Assembly (NCBI RefSeq): GCF_010550605.1
Contig: NZ_JAAGNI010000233.1
Location: forward strand, 1-64,000
Length of the DNA stretch: 64,000 nt
Direction: 5' to 3'
Source: Streptomyces sp. SID9727
Lineage (GTDB): Bacteria > Actinomycetota > Actinomycetes > Streptomycetales > Streptomycetaceae
Part shown: in pieces, positions 42,415 to 51,438 of the stretch
How positions within the stretch are numbered: the first letter of the stretch is position 1
Layout of the letters: the number at the start of each line of letters is the position of its first letter
Made by a program: the position numbers and the translations under genes
Notes under the pieces: model-generated
The model's input: the letters and a program-made list of their open reading frames with translations, nothing else
What the model was told of the DNA's origin: nothing
Database searches by the model: none

Positions 42415-43950
42415 TCAGGGGTTGGGGTGCTCGTCCGGAGCAGGGCGAGAGGGGGTGGTGCCGCCGGCCTGGATGCCGGAACGGAAGGCGGCGGCCAGCC
42501 CCGGCGTTGGCGCGGCCACGGGCGCTTGCTCGCGGGGTGGTCGGAACGCGCCGGCCTGACGGGTGCGGGTTGGCAGGGCGGGCGCGCTCCCCGGATGACC
42601 TGCCGCCGCGAGGTTTGGTGTGCCGGGGGGACCGGGGCGGGCGGCCTGGCCTGGAGAAGGGGCTGCGGTGGTCTGCCGCACCGGCGGAAGGGCGGACCGA
42701 GGCTGCTCCGCGGGCATGCCGGCGTCCTCGACGGGGGGAATCGCGACGAGGAGTCGCCCGGGGATGACGACGAGGGCGGTGGTGCCTCCGGTTGCGTTCT
42801 CCTGCAGCACGACGGAGAAACCGTGCGATTCGGCGATCTTCGCCGCGACCAGCAGCCCGAGCTGCCCGGCCCGCACCTGGCCGCTCACGTCGACCTCGCT
42901 CGGCGCCTTCAGGAGGTGGTTCATCTGTGCCCGCGTCTGCGGTTGCATGGGCATGGCCCGGTCCTCGACCTCGACCGCCAGTCCGTTCGCCACCCGCTGC
43001 GCACGCACCATCACCTTCGTCGCCGGGTCAGAGCTCTCACAGGCGTTCTCGATCAGCTCTGCCAGCAGGTGAGTGAGGTCCGGACCCACATGGCCGGGAA
43101 GGCCGAGCTCGGCGCCTACCGACCCGGCGGCGACGGCCACGCGCGGATACTGCACGACCTCGGAGACCGCACCGCGCAGCGTGGTGGTGACGGGCACGGG
43201 CTGACGTGTGCTGCGCAGGGACTGCCCGCCCAGCACCGCCGTGCTCTCCACCTGACGCCGCATCCGCGTCACGAGGTGATCGATCTCGAAGATCTTGGCC
43301 AGCAGCTCCGGGTCGTCGGTCAGCATCTCCAGCCGACTCAGCGCCTGGAGTGCCTTGCCGACCAGGGCGTGCTCGCGCATGGCCAGGCGGCGCAGCACTT
43401 CCAGCAGGACGACGGACTGAGACTCGTCGTGAACGCGTATCAGGGAGGCGATGGCCTGCACCTGCAGTGCACCCAGCGCGTTGTTGATGCCGTCGTTCGC
43501 GCCGGCCGGTGGCGGCGTCTGGGGGGCCTGCAGCGTGGGGCGCCCGCCGCGGCACAGCTCGTCCGCCGACCACTGCACCGACTTCTCGACGGCCGCCGCC
43601 GCCTCCGCCACCCTCGCCAGCGCCGCTGCCCGAGCCCCCTCCACGGCCGTCTGCGCTGCTGCCTGGGCTTCCTCTGCTGCCGTCTGCACAGCTTGGGCGA
43701 AGGCGCGTGCCTGGCGAGCCGCGATGGCGGCGACCCCACCCAGCCCGCAGACCAGACCGGTCAGGAGCCAGCCGGGGCCCACCGCGGAGAGCGACCGGAG
43801 GGCGAAGGCTGCTACCAGCAACGTGCCGAGGAGTACCAGGGGCACGGCCACGGCGCGGCGGGCACGGTGCAGCGTGATCGCGTCGACCGGAGGCCGCCGT
43901 CTGCGGTGGTCGGTGGCGGCCGGCCGTGCCGGGAAGGCGCTGTCAGGCAT
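42415..43950 (-). CDS. cvnA: Conservon sensor-kinase-like protein, CvnA
   Basis: A 511-aa membrane protein. Two N-terminal hydrophobic segments (VPLVLLGTLLVAAFALRSLS, WLLTGLVCGLGGVAAIAARQ), an Ala-rich coiled stretch, and a HATPase-like domain (LAELIENACESSDPATKVMV, GLGLLVAAKIAESHGFSV-like GQLGLLVAAKIAESHG). The C-terminal ~110 residues are Pro/Ala-rich. A short extracellular loop replaces the larger sensor domain seen in many CvnA proteins. GAGGATC precedes ATG 43950. Confidence 0.9.
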   Translation of the reverse strand: MPDSAFPARPAATDHRRRRPPVDAITLHRARRAVAVPLVLLGTLLVAAFALRSLSAVGPGWLLTGLVCGLGGVAAIAARQARAFAQAVQTAAEEAQAAAQTAVEGARAAALARVAEAAAAVEKSVQWSADELCRGGRPTLQAPQTPPPAGANDGINNALGALQVQAIASLIRVHDESQSVVLLEVLRRLAMREHALVGKALQALSRLEMLTDDPELLAKIFEIDHLVTRMRRQVESTAVLGGQSLRSTRQPVPVTTTLRGAVSEVVQYPRVAVAAGSVGAELGLPGHVGPDLTHLLAELIENACESSDPATKVMVRAQRVANGLAVEVEDRAMPMQPQTRAQMNHLLKAPSEVDVSGQVRAGQLGLLVAAKIAESHGFSVVLQENATGGTTALVVIPGRLLVAIPPVEDAGMPAEQPRSALPPVRQTTAAPSPGQAARPGPPGTPNLAAAGHPGSAPALPTRTRQAGAFRPPREQAPVAAPTPGLAAAFRSGIQAGGTTPSRPAPDEHPNP

Positions 43951-43961
43951 GAGGATCCTCG

Positions 43962-45872
43962 TCAGGCGTGGGTGGCGTGCTGCGGCATCAGGTCGGGGCT
44001 GGTCGTGCGCGTGCTGGATGCGGCCGAGCGCGGCGCTGGCACCGAGACCGAGCCGTGGCGGTGGGAGGGTCCCGCCGTCAGGACCTGAAGGAGCCGGGCG
44101 CTCTCGATCAGTCCCATGTGGCTGAACGCCTGCGGGAAGTTCCCGAGCTGGCGCCGCTGGACGGGGTCGTACTCCTCCGCCAGGAGCCCGAGGTCGTTGC
44201 GCAGTTCCAAGAGGCCCTCGAACAGGGCACGGGCCTCGTCGATGCGGCCGGTCAGGGCCAGGCCGTCGACGAGCCAGAAGGAGCACAGCAGGAAGGCGCC
44301 CTCATCACCCTTCAACCCGTCCACCCCGGTGCGCTCGCCGCGAGTCGGGTATCGGCGCACGAGACCGTCAGGGGTGGAGAGTTCGCGGCATACGGCGTCC
44401 ACGGTGCCGACGACGCGCGGGTCGTCGGGCGGCAGAAAGCCGACGCGGGGGATCAGCAGCGTGGCGGCGTCCAGTTCCTGGGAGCCGTAGGACTGCGTGA
44501 AGGTGTTGCGTACCGGGTCGAAGCCCTCGGTGCAGACCTCGTGGTGGATCGCTGCTCGCAGTTCGACCAAGGGAGCCGGGTCCATGTCGAGGGCGCCGGC
44601 TTCAGCCAGACGGATGGTGCGGTCGACGGCCACCCAGGCCATCACCTTGGAGTGCACGAAGTGCCGACGCGCTCCTCGGATCTCCCAGATCCCCTCGTCC
44701 GGCTCCCTCCAGCGCCGGGACAGGTGCTCCACGAGCCGCCGGTGCAGCACGGCGGTGTCGGCGCAGTGGGCCACACCGCTCTGGTGCGCGAGGTAAAGGG
44801 TCTCGATCACCTCGCCGTACACATCCAGCTGGAGCTGGTCGGCCGCGCCGTTGCCGATCCGCACGGGAGTCGAGCCCTCGTACCCGGGCAGCCAGGGCAG
44901 TTCCCGCTCGCGCAGGTCACGCTCTCCCGTGAGCCCGTACATGATCTGCAGGTTCTCCGGGTCGCCGGCCACCGCACGCAGCAGCCAGCGCCGCCACGCC
45001 TGTGCCTCCTGCCGGTATCCGGTGCCCAGCAGTGCGGCCAGCGTCGTGGAGGCGTCGCGCAGCCAGGTGAAGCGGTAGTCCCAGTTCCGGTCGCCGCCGA
45101 TCAGCTCGGGCAGGGAGGTGGTCGGCGCCGCGACGATGCCGCCGCTCGGCCCGTACGTCATCGCCTTGAGCGCGATCAAGGACCGGACCACGGCCTCGCG
45201 GTAGGGACCCTCGTAGGTGCATTCCGTCGTCCAGTCCTGCCAGAAGGCGAGCGTCTGCGTGAGCGCGGCCTCCGGGTCGGGGACGTCCGGGGCGGCGGCG
45301 TGGGACGGGCACCAGCTGAGCACGAAGGCCACGCTCTGCCCGGCGGCGACGGCGAAGGCGCTGACGACGACGCCATCCTTCTCCACCTGCGGGACGCAGG
45401 TGTCGAGCCACAGTGCGTCCGCGCCGGCCTCGGCGACCATGCGCCCGCCGACCTCGTGGATCCACGGGCTGACGCTGCCGTACCCCGGCTTGGGACGCAT
45501 GGCCGAGACCATCTCCACTACGCCGGACACGCCTTCGACGATGCGGATCACCTGCGGGGTACCGTCGCGCGGCGGCATGAAGTCCAGGACGCGGACCGAC
45601 CCTGTCGGGGTGCGCCACAGCGATTCGAGGACGAGGGAGTCACCGCGGTACCGGCGCTCATCCACCGTCCCGGAACCGTCCCGGCTTACGGACGAGGCCG
45701 GTGCGATCTGCCAGGTGCCGTGCTTCTGCGTGCCGAGCAGGCCGGCGAAGACGGCCGGCGAGTCGAAGCGGGGCAGGCACAGCCAGTCGATCGAACCGTC
45801 GTCACGGACGTGGGCGCTGGTCTGCGTGTCGCCGATCAGGCCGTACTGCTCGATCCGTGGAAGCTGTTTCAT
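43962..45872 (-). CDS. Glycoside hydrolase family 15 enzyme
   Basis: A 636-aa GH15 protein (glucoamylase, glucodextranase or trehalase type): start IEQYGLIGDTQTSAHVRDDG, then SIDWLCLPRFDSPAVFAGLL, the (alpha/alpha)6 barrel motifs RNWDYRFTWLRDAS and a C-terminal LAEEYDP Glu region. No signal peptide, so it is cytoplasmic, which fits GH15 trehalases. It overlaps the small membrane gene by 4 nt and lies 12 bp before cvnA, so they are likely co-transcribed. Confidence 0.88.
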   Translation of the reverse strand: MKQLPRIEQYGLIGDTQTSAHVRDDGSIDWLCLPRFDSPAVFAGLLGTQKHGTWQIAPASSVSRDGSGTVDERRYRGDSLVLESLWRTPTGSVRVLDFMPPRDGTPQVIRIVEGVSGVVEMVSAMRPKPGYGSVSPWIHEVGGRMVAEAGADALWLDTCVPQVEKDGVVVSAFAVAAGQSVAFVLSWCPSHAAAPDVPDPEAALTQTLAFWQDWTTECTYEGPYREAVVRSLIALKAMTYGPSGGIVAAPTTSLPELIGGDRNWDYRFTWLRDASTTLAALLGTGYRQEAQAWRRWLLRAVAGDPENLQIMYGLTGERDLRERELPWLPGYEGSTPVRIGNGAADQLQLDVYGEVIETLYLAHQSGVAHCADTAVLHRRLVEHLSRRWREPDEGIWEIRGARRHFVHSKVMAWVAVDRTIRLAEAGALDMDPAPLVELRAAIHHEVCTEGFDPVRNTFTQSYGSQELDAATLLIPRVGFLPPDDPRVVGTVDAVCRELSTPDGLVRRYPTRGERTGVDGLKGDEGAFLLCSFWLVDGLALTGRIDEARALFEGLLELRNDLGLLAEEYDPVQRRQLGNFPQAFSHMGLIESARLLQVLTAGPSHRHGSVSVPAPRSAASSTRTTSPDLMPQHATHA

Positions 45873-46105
45873 CGTGTGGATCTCCGTGAGCCCTGCGGGT
45901 GCAGGGTGATATCGGGGGCCGCGGCAGCGGCCGGGGACGGTAGGCAGGAGGCTGGCCGGTCCTCACCGTGGTGAGGGGGAGCGCTGCCGGGCGGGGGCAG
46001 GTTCTCGACGGCCCGAGCCCGTCTGGCGGCCCGATCGCCGCGCAGCACCAGCCAGGCCATCGCCCCGAGGACCAGAGCAATGACGACGGCACCGGTCACC
46101 GTCAT
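45869..46105 (-). CDS. Small single-pass membrane protein
   Basis: A 78-aa protein with one N-terminal membrane segment (VTGAVVIALVLGAMAWLVLR) and a Pro/Ala-rich cytoplasmic tail. The ATG overlaps the upstream stop and the end overlaps the GH15 start, so it is embedded in the operon. No family recognised. Confidence 0.6.
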   Translation of the reverse strand: MTVTGAVVIALVLGAMAWLVLRGDRAARRARAVENLPPPGSAPPHHGEDRPASCLPSPAAAAAPDITLHPQGSRRSTR

Positions 46106-46599
46106 GTCCGCGGCACCGAAGCAGCCAGGGCGAGGCAGGCCAGGGCGAGGGCGAAGACGGCCCCACGCAGTACGTTGACCGGGGGCTTTCGCCAGTGCCA
46201 CCGACCCTTCACCCTGCCTGCGCCGGCAGCGCCGCTCGCTACGTGGGCCGTCAGCTCGCGCGTGGCCTCGGCGAGTCTGACCAGGTACACCCTGCTCGGC
46301 ATGTAGCCCTCGGGGATGCTCTCGGAGCAAAGCTGCTGCGCCCGCAGCAACGCGGAAGTCCCCTGAACGGTGCGTGCGCCCAGCTGGGCCACGTGGCCAC
46401 GCAGCAGGCGTACGAGGTCCTCCACATCGGCAGGGCTTTCGGGCAGTGGCGAGTCCTCGCCCAGCACCAGCGTCACCGTCTCTGTCGCGGCCACCACGTG
46501 ATCACGCTCCGCCGCCGGCGCTTCAGCAGCAGGCGCCTGTCGCCCGGCCCCGCCCGTGAACTGGCCGCTGGCTCGGCGAGGGGCCAACGAAAGGCGCAT
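46102..46599 (-). CDS. DUF6415-like tail-anchored protein
   Basis: A 165-aa protein. A helical middle (ADVEDLVRLLRGHVAQLGAR, VYLVRLAEATRELTAHVASG) resembles DUF6415, and a C-terminal hydrophobic stretch (VLRGAVFALALACLALAASV) suggests a membrane anchor. ATG 46599 is chosen for AGGAG at proper distance; the same frame stays open for ~2.7 kb upstream but only as a GC-rich shadow of plus-strand genes. It starts the conservon transcription unit. Confidence 0.6.
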   Translation of the reverse strand: MRLSLAPRRASGQFTGGAGRQAPAAEAPAAERDHVVAATETVTLVLGEDSPLPESPADVEDLVRLLRGHVAQLGARTVQGTSALLRAQQLCSESIPEGYMPSRVYLVRLAEATRELTAHVASGAAGAGRVKGRWHWRKPPVNVLRGAVFALALACLALAASVPRT

Positions 46600-46863
46600 G
46601 GCGCTACTCCTCTTCACATCAGGCCAACCAGGGCTGGCCGCGACTCGTGCAGGGCTCATCGGGGTCCTCGGAGGTGGGCTGTGCAGCTGTGGGCGGCACA
46701 CGGCGCTGTTGTGGCACGCGGCACCGACCTCGCCGTCGATCACTCGAAGTGACTGCGCGGTGACTAGCGAACACCTCGCCGTGAAGGCTTGGGAATGACT
46801 CCCAGATGACGTTGACCCGTCAGTAACCTGAATCGGGGTGCCGTTCGACCGGGCGGTCCTGCC

Positions 46864-47658
46864 ATGCTGGGCGCCATGGCGACTCTCGATGGCAAGCCCG
46901 TATCCGCAGACGACCTGCTCTCCCTGGCGCTGACCAACGTCGGGCACTTCACGTCCATGCGCGTCGACACCGACGGGAGCATCCGTGGCCTGACGCTGCA
47001 CATGGAACGCCTCGTACGGGATTGCGAGATCGTGTGGAACGCAGCCCTGAATACCGACCGTGTGCGCGACTACGTCCGCCAGGCGCTGGAGGGGCAGACC
47101 CTGCCGTGCGTCGTGCGCGTTTCGATCTATGACCCCAAGGTCGAGATGGGGCACCCGGCCGACGCCAACGAGCCGCACGTTCTCGTGTCCGTACGCGGTG
47201 CCGGCGCACTGCCTCCTGCGCCGCTGCGCGCGCAGAGCCTGGTGTACGAGCGCGATCTCCCCCAGGTGAAGCACGTCGGCCTGTTCGGAGCTCTTCACAC
47301 TCGAGGCGCAGCCCAGCGCGCAGGCTTCGACGACGCCCTCTTCGTCGGCCGCGACGGCTTTGTCTCCGAGGGCGGAACCTGGAACGTGGCCTTCGTCGAC
47401 CAGGAGGGCACCGTGGTGTGGCCCGATGCTCCTGTGCTGCCCGGCGTCACCATGGCCCTGCTCCAGCAGCAGGCCGAACACCGCGCGGCCACGGTCACCT
47501 TGGACCAGGCGAAGGGCATGGTCGCTGCCTTCGCCACGAACACCTCGATCGGTGTTCGGCCGCTCGCCGCGATCGACGACACCGAGTTCCCTGTGGACCA
47601 TCCCGTCCTGCGGCAGTTGCAGGAGGCGTATATGTCGATCCCCGGCGAGACCCTGTAA
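46864..47658 (+). CDS. Class IV aminotransferase family protein
   Basis: A 264-aa PLP enzyme of the branched-chain aminotransferase/aminodeoxychorismate lyase family. The PLP lysine is in LPQVKHVGLFG and the class IV motif EGGTWNVAFVD is present. ATG 46864 or 46876 both lack a ribosome-binding site, so it may be leaderless. The substrate is unknown. It lies 9 bp before the FGE-like gene. Confidence 0.82.
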   Translation: MLGAMATLDGKPVSADDLLSLALTNVGHFTSMRVDTDGSIRGLTLHMERLVRDCEIVWNAALNTDRVRDYVRQALEGQTLPCVVRVSIYDPKVEMGHPADANEPHVLVSVRGAGALPPAPLRAQSLVYERDLPQVKHVGLFGALHTRGAAQRAGFDDALFVGRDGFVSEGGTWNVAFVDQEGTVVWPDAPVLPGVTMALLQQQAEHRAATVTLDQAKGMVAAFATNTSIGVRPLAAIDDTEFPVDHPVLRQLQEAYMSIPGETL

Positions 47659-47667
47659 GGCGACATC

Positions 47668-48585
47668 GTGGCGGGGGTGACCAGGTGGACCGGCCGAGAG
47701 GCCGAGTTGCTGCGCATGGCCATGCGCAAGAAGCAGAAGGACTTCGCCGACCTGGTTGGTGTGAACCCGCGCCAGGTCCCACGGTGGAAGCGACGCGGGG
47801 AGACCATCGAACTCGGACTCGACAACCAGGCAGCTCTTGACACGCTCCTGGCCCAAGCCCCACCTGACGTCCAGCAGCGGTTCGCTGCGCTGCTGACCGA
47901 ACGTGCCGCTGCCGAGCACGACGAACGAGCCGAGGAACTGCTGCGCAGGGAGCCGAGTACCCGTCGGCACCCGGTCGACGGAAAGGTCATGGCCCTCGTT
48001 GAAGAGGGCATTTACCTCTCGGGGCCCGACAACCGCTCGGTGTGGCTGGAGCCGTTCCTCATCGACGTCTACCCGACGACCAACGAGGACTACGGAAGGT
48101 TCGTGCTTGCCACGAATCACCGACCACCACTGCACTGGCCAGATGGCCACTGTCCCGTCACTCTGGCCACCCATCCGGTGGTATGGGTCACCTGGCACGA
48201 CGCCACCGCGTACGCCCGTTGGGCCGGCAAGTCGCTGCCCACTGCGCGGCAATGGGAGAAGGCGGCTCGCGGACCACGGGGGCGCATCTACCCCTGGGGC
48301 AACGAGCCGACCGCCGCGAAGGCGAACACGGCCGAGGCCGGCATCGACGCGACGACCCCCGTCTCCCGCTACCAGTCCGGCGTTAGCCCGTTCGGCATCT
48401 TCGACCTCTGCGGCAACGTCTGGGAGTGGTGCTCCACCGAGGAGGAGCCTGACAACGGCCGCTACCACCTGAAGGGTTCGGCCTTCACCTCTCCGTTCGA
48501 ACGCGCGGCTCCGTCCCTGCAGAACACGGCCGCCGCGTCGATGAAGGACAACGACACCGGATTCCGCTGTGCCACGCTCGCTTAG
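47668..48585 (+). CDS. HTH-formylglycine-generating-enzyme-like protein
   Basis: A 305-aa protein. Residues ~10-80 look like an XRE-type helix-turn-helix (KKQKDFADLVGVNPRQVPRW). Residues ~105-300 match the FGE-sulfatase/SUMF1 fold (FLIDVYPTTNEDYGRFVLAT, VVWVTWHDATAYARWAGKSL, DLCGNVWEWCS). The catalytic Cys pair of true FGE is not evident, so it may be a lectin-like or EgtB-like non-FGE member. A DNA-binding and FGE-fold combination is unusual. Confidence 0.75.
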   Translation: MAGVTRWTGREAELLRMAMRKKQKDFADLVGVNPRQVPRWKRRGETIELGLDNQAALDTLLAQAPPDVQQRFAALLTERAAAEHDERAEELLRREPSTRRHPVDGKVMALVEEGIYLSGPDNRSVWLEPFLIDVYPTTNEDYGRFVLATNHRPPLHWPDGHCPVTLATHPVVWVTWHDATAYARWAGKSLPTARQWEKAARGPRGRIYPWGNEPTAAKANTAEAGIDATTPVSRYQSGVSPFGIFDLCGNVWEWCSTEEEPDNGRYHLKGSAFTSPFERAAPSLQNTAAASMKDNDTGFRCATLA

Positions 48586-48795
48586 CTCGGAGGCGTCGAC
48601 GCTGATGCCTAACGTTCCGTGCAGCTCAGTTGCCGTCTGGACTAGCGGAATCCGCATCGTTGGTAGCCCAAGAAGGGCCCCGGGAGAGGGGTATGCGCCT
48701 TGCCTGTAGCCGTAGGTTGAGCGCGTCGCGGTCGTTCGATGCCCTACGGCCGCCTGCGGACCGACACCGCCCGAGGAGAGGATGTTGAACCGGTG

Positions 48796-49281
48796 ATGAC
48801 GTACGAGGTCGGAGCAGTCGCAACAGTCGTCGGCGGCCACACCCGCATTCAGGACGACTACCAGGGCGGGGTTGAGTCGGTGATCCGACTTAATGAGGCG
48901 TATCCCCTCGAAACGCTCCAGGGTATCGAGGAGTTCTCCCATCTGACGGTGACCTGGCATTTTCACCAGGCGCGGCCCGAGGACGTCCAGTTGCACGCGC
49001 GCAGCCCCCGAGGAAATGCGAGCTGGCCGGCCACAGGGACCTTCGTCCACCGCAACCACCGACGACCCAATCAACTGGCGGTCAGCTACCCGCGGCTGCT
49101 CAGAGTCGATGGCCGAGACCTGATCGTCACGGACCTCGACGCTGTCGACGGGACTCCCGTCCTCGACGTCGCGCCGTACTTCGAGCAGATGGGCCCGCGA
49201 GGCCCCATCCGTCAGCCAGCCTGGCCGGGAGAAATGCTCGCGTCCTACTGGGAAGACGCGATCGGATGTCCTCGGTCCTAA
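48796..49281 (+). CDS. TsaA/TrmO-like domain protein
   Basis: A 161-aa protein of the UPF0066/TsaA family, which includes TrmO, the methyltransferase for tRNA N6-threonylcarbamoyladenosine. Visible motifs are FSHLTVTWHFHQ, GTFVHRNHRRPNQLAVSYPR and DLDAVDGTPVLDVAPYF. The canonical RPNPIG appears as RPNQLA, so the enzyme may have a different target. GTG 48793 is an alternative start. GAGGAGAGG lies upstream. Confidence 0.78.
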   Translation: MTYEVGAVATVVGGHTRIQDDYQGGVESVIRLNEAYPLETLQGIEEFSHLTVTWHFHQARPEDVQLHARSPRGNASWPATGTFVHRNHRRPNQLAVSYPRLLRVDGRDLIVTDLDAVDGTPVLDVAPYFEQMGPRGPIRQPAWPGEMLASYWEDAIGCPRS

Positions 49282-49355
49282 GCCGATGTCAACACGTGCA
49301 AGGAGAAGGCTAGCTGTGGTGGCACGGACCATGTCTGGCTGCCCGTCCTGGATGC

Positions 49356-49811
49356 TCATCGCGGCGTCTCAACGGGAGTTCCGCATGCCGCCCATGTGGT
49401 GAGTCCGTCGTCGCTCACGCCCCATTGCATGGCGAGCTGGTCGACCATGTGCAGGCCACGCCCGCGGGTGTCCTCGTCGTGTACGGGCCGCATCCGAGCA
49501 GGGGCGGAGTTCTGGTCGCTGACCTCACCCAGCAGGCGGTCCACGCTGCACTGCACCCGCAACTTGATGTCGCCGCAGCCGTGCTGGATCGCGTTGGTGA
49601 CCAGTTCGGAGACGATTACGACGACATCAGCGGTCAACGATTCGGGTACCCGCCACAAGCGCAGCTGGGATGTGGTCATTCTGCGGGCGCTGGCGACACG
49701 GCAGCGTTCGGGGGCGAAGGCGGCGTCGAATCCCAACGCCGATGGCCGGGTGCGCCGGCTCTCGGAGTCCTGCCCGACAAGTGGGGCAGGGGTGCTCGTC
49801 GTCGAGTTCAT
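49356..49811 (-). CDS. HATPase-type ATP-binding regulator
   Basis: A 151-aa single-domain GHKL ATPase: N-box ELVTNAIQHG at ~75-84, central SDQNSAPAR and G-box GRGLHMVDQLAMQWG. Anti-sigma-factor-like proteins of this type are numerous in Streptomyces. GGAGG sits 6 nt before ATG 49811. Its stop faces the TsaA-like gene. Confidence 0.82.
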   Translation of the reverse strand: MNSTTSTPAPLVGQDSESRRTRPSALGFDAAFAPERCRVASARRMTTSQLRLWRVPESLTADVVVIVSELVTNAIQHGCGDIKLRVQCSVDRLLGEVSDQNSAPARMRPVHDEDTRGRGLHMVDQLAMQWGVSDDGLTTWAACGTPVETPR

Positions 49812-49962
49812 CTCTGGCCTCCAGGTCATGCGCAGACTCCGTGATCACTTCGGCACTCTGCGCGATCACTGCAATGAGCGTGGCCAAGGTCGCGTACCGA
49901 AACCACCCACGAACTTCCCTCGGCTTGGCCTGGGCTTTGCCGAGGTAGCTGCGATATCCCAT
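49627..49962 (-). CDS. Possible small protein overlapping the ATP-binding gene
   Basis: ATG 49962 follows GAGGGAAG. The product (111 aa) starts MGYRSYLGKAQAKPREVRGW, has a hydrophobic stretch (YATLATLIAVIAQSAEVITE) and a CPTC pair. It overlaps 185 nt of the ATP-binding gene in another frame, so only the N-terminal ~50 codons lie outside it. The frame may be chance coding. Confidence 0.3.
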   Translation of the reverse strand: MGYRSYLGKAQAKPREVRGWFRYATLATLIAVIAQSAEVITESAHDLEARDELDDEHPCPTCRAGLREPAHPAIGVGIRRRLRPRTLPCRQRPQNDHIPAALVAGTRIVDR

Positions 49963-50066
49963 CGGGCTTCCCTCGACCTTGCTGAAAGGGCCTCCGGCCG
50001 GGCAGCTTGGGGTGGAAGTCGGTCTAGCGTCAGCCGAGTTGACGTGCTGGCGCACGAGGAGGGCAA

Positions 50067-51413
50067 ATGCCGGTGCAACCCACCTTGTTCCGCGTCGAGA
50101 TCGACCGGCGCGCGTGGAAGGACCACGTCGTCTTCCTGCGGCACTTCAGGAAGTCCGCTGTGGAGGTTGCCAAGCTCGATGGGATGCCGCACCTGGCAAC
50201 GCTGGAGCCGGCGGCAGCCACCTTCGAGGCTTGGTACTACACCGCTCGGAAGCCGCAGAAGGACTTCCAGCGGGTCCTGACCCACATGCTCGGTCACAGC
50301 ATCGACCAGCTCTGGGGGCCGGCCGCACAAGCGACTCCCGGCGCGGCGCCCGGCACGCCACACATTGACGTCCCTGCCTACCTCGGCACGGACCTGCGCG
50401 AGATGAGAAAGGTGGGCGCGATGGCTGCGCGACGCGCGATGCAGTTCACTCTGGGGGCCGAGAACAACCAGGTGGGAGAGGAGACACTGGGCTTCCTCCG
50501 CGATGAGGTGACCCGCATCGCCCAGGAGTACCCGCGGGTCCCCCTCCCCGAGCTGTGGGAGGATTTGGCCCAGGCGCAGGACGACGCCTTCCGACTCATC
50601 GAGGGTGGGCGGGCCCGGCCCACACAGGCCCGTGAGCTGCTGCGGATGGCCGCCATCCTCTCCTTCATGATGGCCAAGGGCAGCCACGACATGGGGGACC
50701 CGGCGACCGCCCGGATGCAGGCCCGCACCGCCGGCTTCTGTGCCCGCGAGGCCGAGGAACCGGCACTCGTGGCCTTGGTCGACGGGCTGAAGAGCCTCAT
50801 CGCCTACTGGGCGGGGCAGCCCGAGGACGCCCTCCACTTTGCCCGTCAGGGCGCAGCCGCCGGGCATCAAGGCGGGAGCGTGTCCGTGTGGCTGCCCGGC
50901 CTCGAAGCCCGCGCCGCCGCGGTGCTCGGCGACGCCGAGGCCGTCCAGGAAGCCACCGTCCGCGCCGAACGCCTCCGCGAGGCGATCAGCCCCGATGCGC
51001 TGGACGAGCTGGGCGGTCTGCTGACCTACTCCCTGCCCAAGCAGCGGTACTACCACGTGGAGGCGGCTGTCCTCTTGGGCCAAGGCGACGACCGGCTGGG
51101 AAGGCTCGCCGAGGAGGCGGTGAAGGGCCTGAGCGACAAGGACGACCCGAACTGGGCTTTCGGCGACCTCGCCGGCTCCCAGTGCAACTTGGCCCTGGTC
51201 CGGCTCAACGGCGGTGACCTCGAAGGCGCGGCGGACGCCGTTCGCCCCGTGCTGGACCTGCCCCCCAGCTACCGCAACGCCGGCATCGTCACCTCCGTCC
51301 ACCGCGTGCGCAACGCCTTGTCCACCGGCCCCTTGCGGGAGGCGGCCACCGGCCGGGAGCTGCACGAGGAGATCGGGCTCTACAAGCCCAACCGCCCCGC
51401 CCTGCCCCGGTAG
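50067..51413 (+). CDS. TPR-containing regulator-like protein
   Basis: A 448-aa protein. The N-terminal ~80 residues are a divergent helix-turn-helix-like region (DHVVFLRHFRKSAVEVAKLD), and the rest consists of TPR-like helical pairs (LLRMAAILSFMMAKGSHDMG, LALVRLNGGDLEGAADAVRP). It resembles the large Streptomyces XRE-TPR regulators. GAGGAGGGCAA precedes the ATG. The ligand is unknown. Confidence 0.7.
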   Translation: MPVQPTLFRVEIDRRAWKDHVVFLRHFRKSAVEVAKLDGMPHLATLEPAAATFEAWYYTARKPQKDFQRVLTHMLGHSIDQLWGPAAQATPGAAPGTPHIDVPAYLGTDLREMRKVGAMAARRAMQFTLGAENNQVGEETLGFLRDEVTRIAQEYPRVPLPELWEDLAQAQDDAFRLIEGGRARPTQARELLRMAAILSFMMAKGSHDMGDPATARMQARTAGFCAREAEEPALVALVDGLKSLIAYWAGQPEDALHFARQGAAAGHQGGSVSVWLPGLEARAAAVLGDAEAVQEATVRAERLREAISPDALDELGGLLTYSLPKQRYYHVEAAVLLGQGDDRLGRLAEEAVKGLSDKDDPNWAFGDLAGSQCNLALVRLNGGDLEGAADAVRPVLDLPPSYRNAGIVTSVHRVRNALSTGPLREAATGRELHEEIGLYKPNRPALPR

Positions 51414-51425
51414 GCGGCACGCCGG

Positions 51426-51431
51426 TACAGT
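51426..51431 (+). promoter_or_regulatory. Putative -10 (TACAGT) for leaderless GNAT transcript
   Basis: TACAGT lies 7 nt before ATG 51439, directly after the upstream stop; no ribosome-binding site is present. Confidence 0.4.
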
Positions 51432-51438
51432 CGCCGGC

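Noticed and set aside
46600-49359. Long open minus-strand frame of about 2.7 kb upstream of the DUF6415-like gene.
   Set aside because: It overlaps three well-supported plus-strand genes, and the product has no family features; it reflects GC-rich third-position bias.
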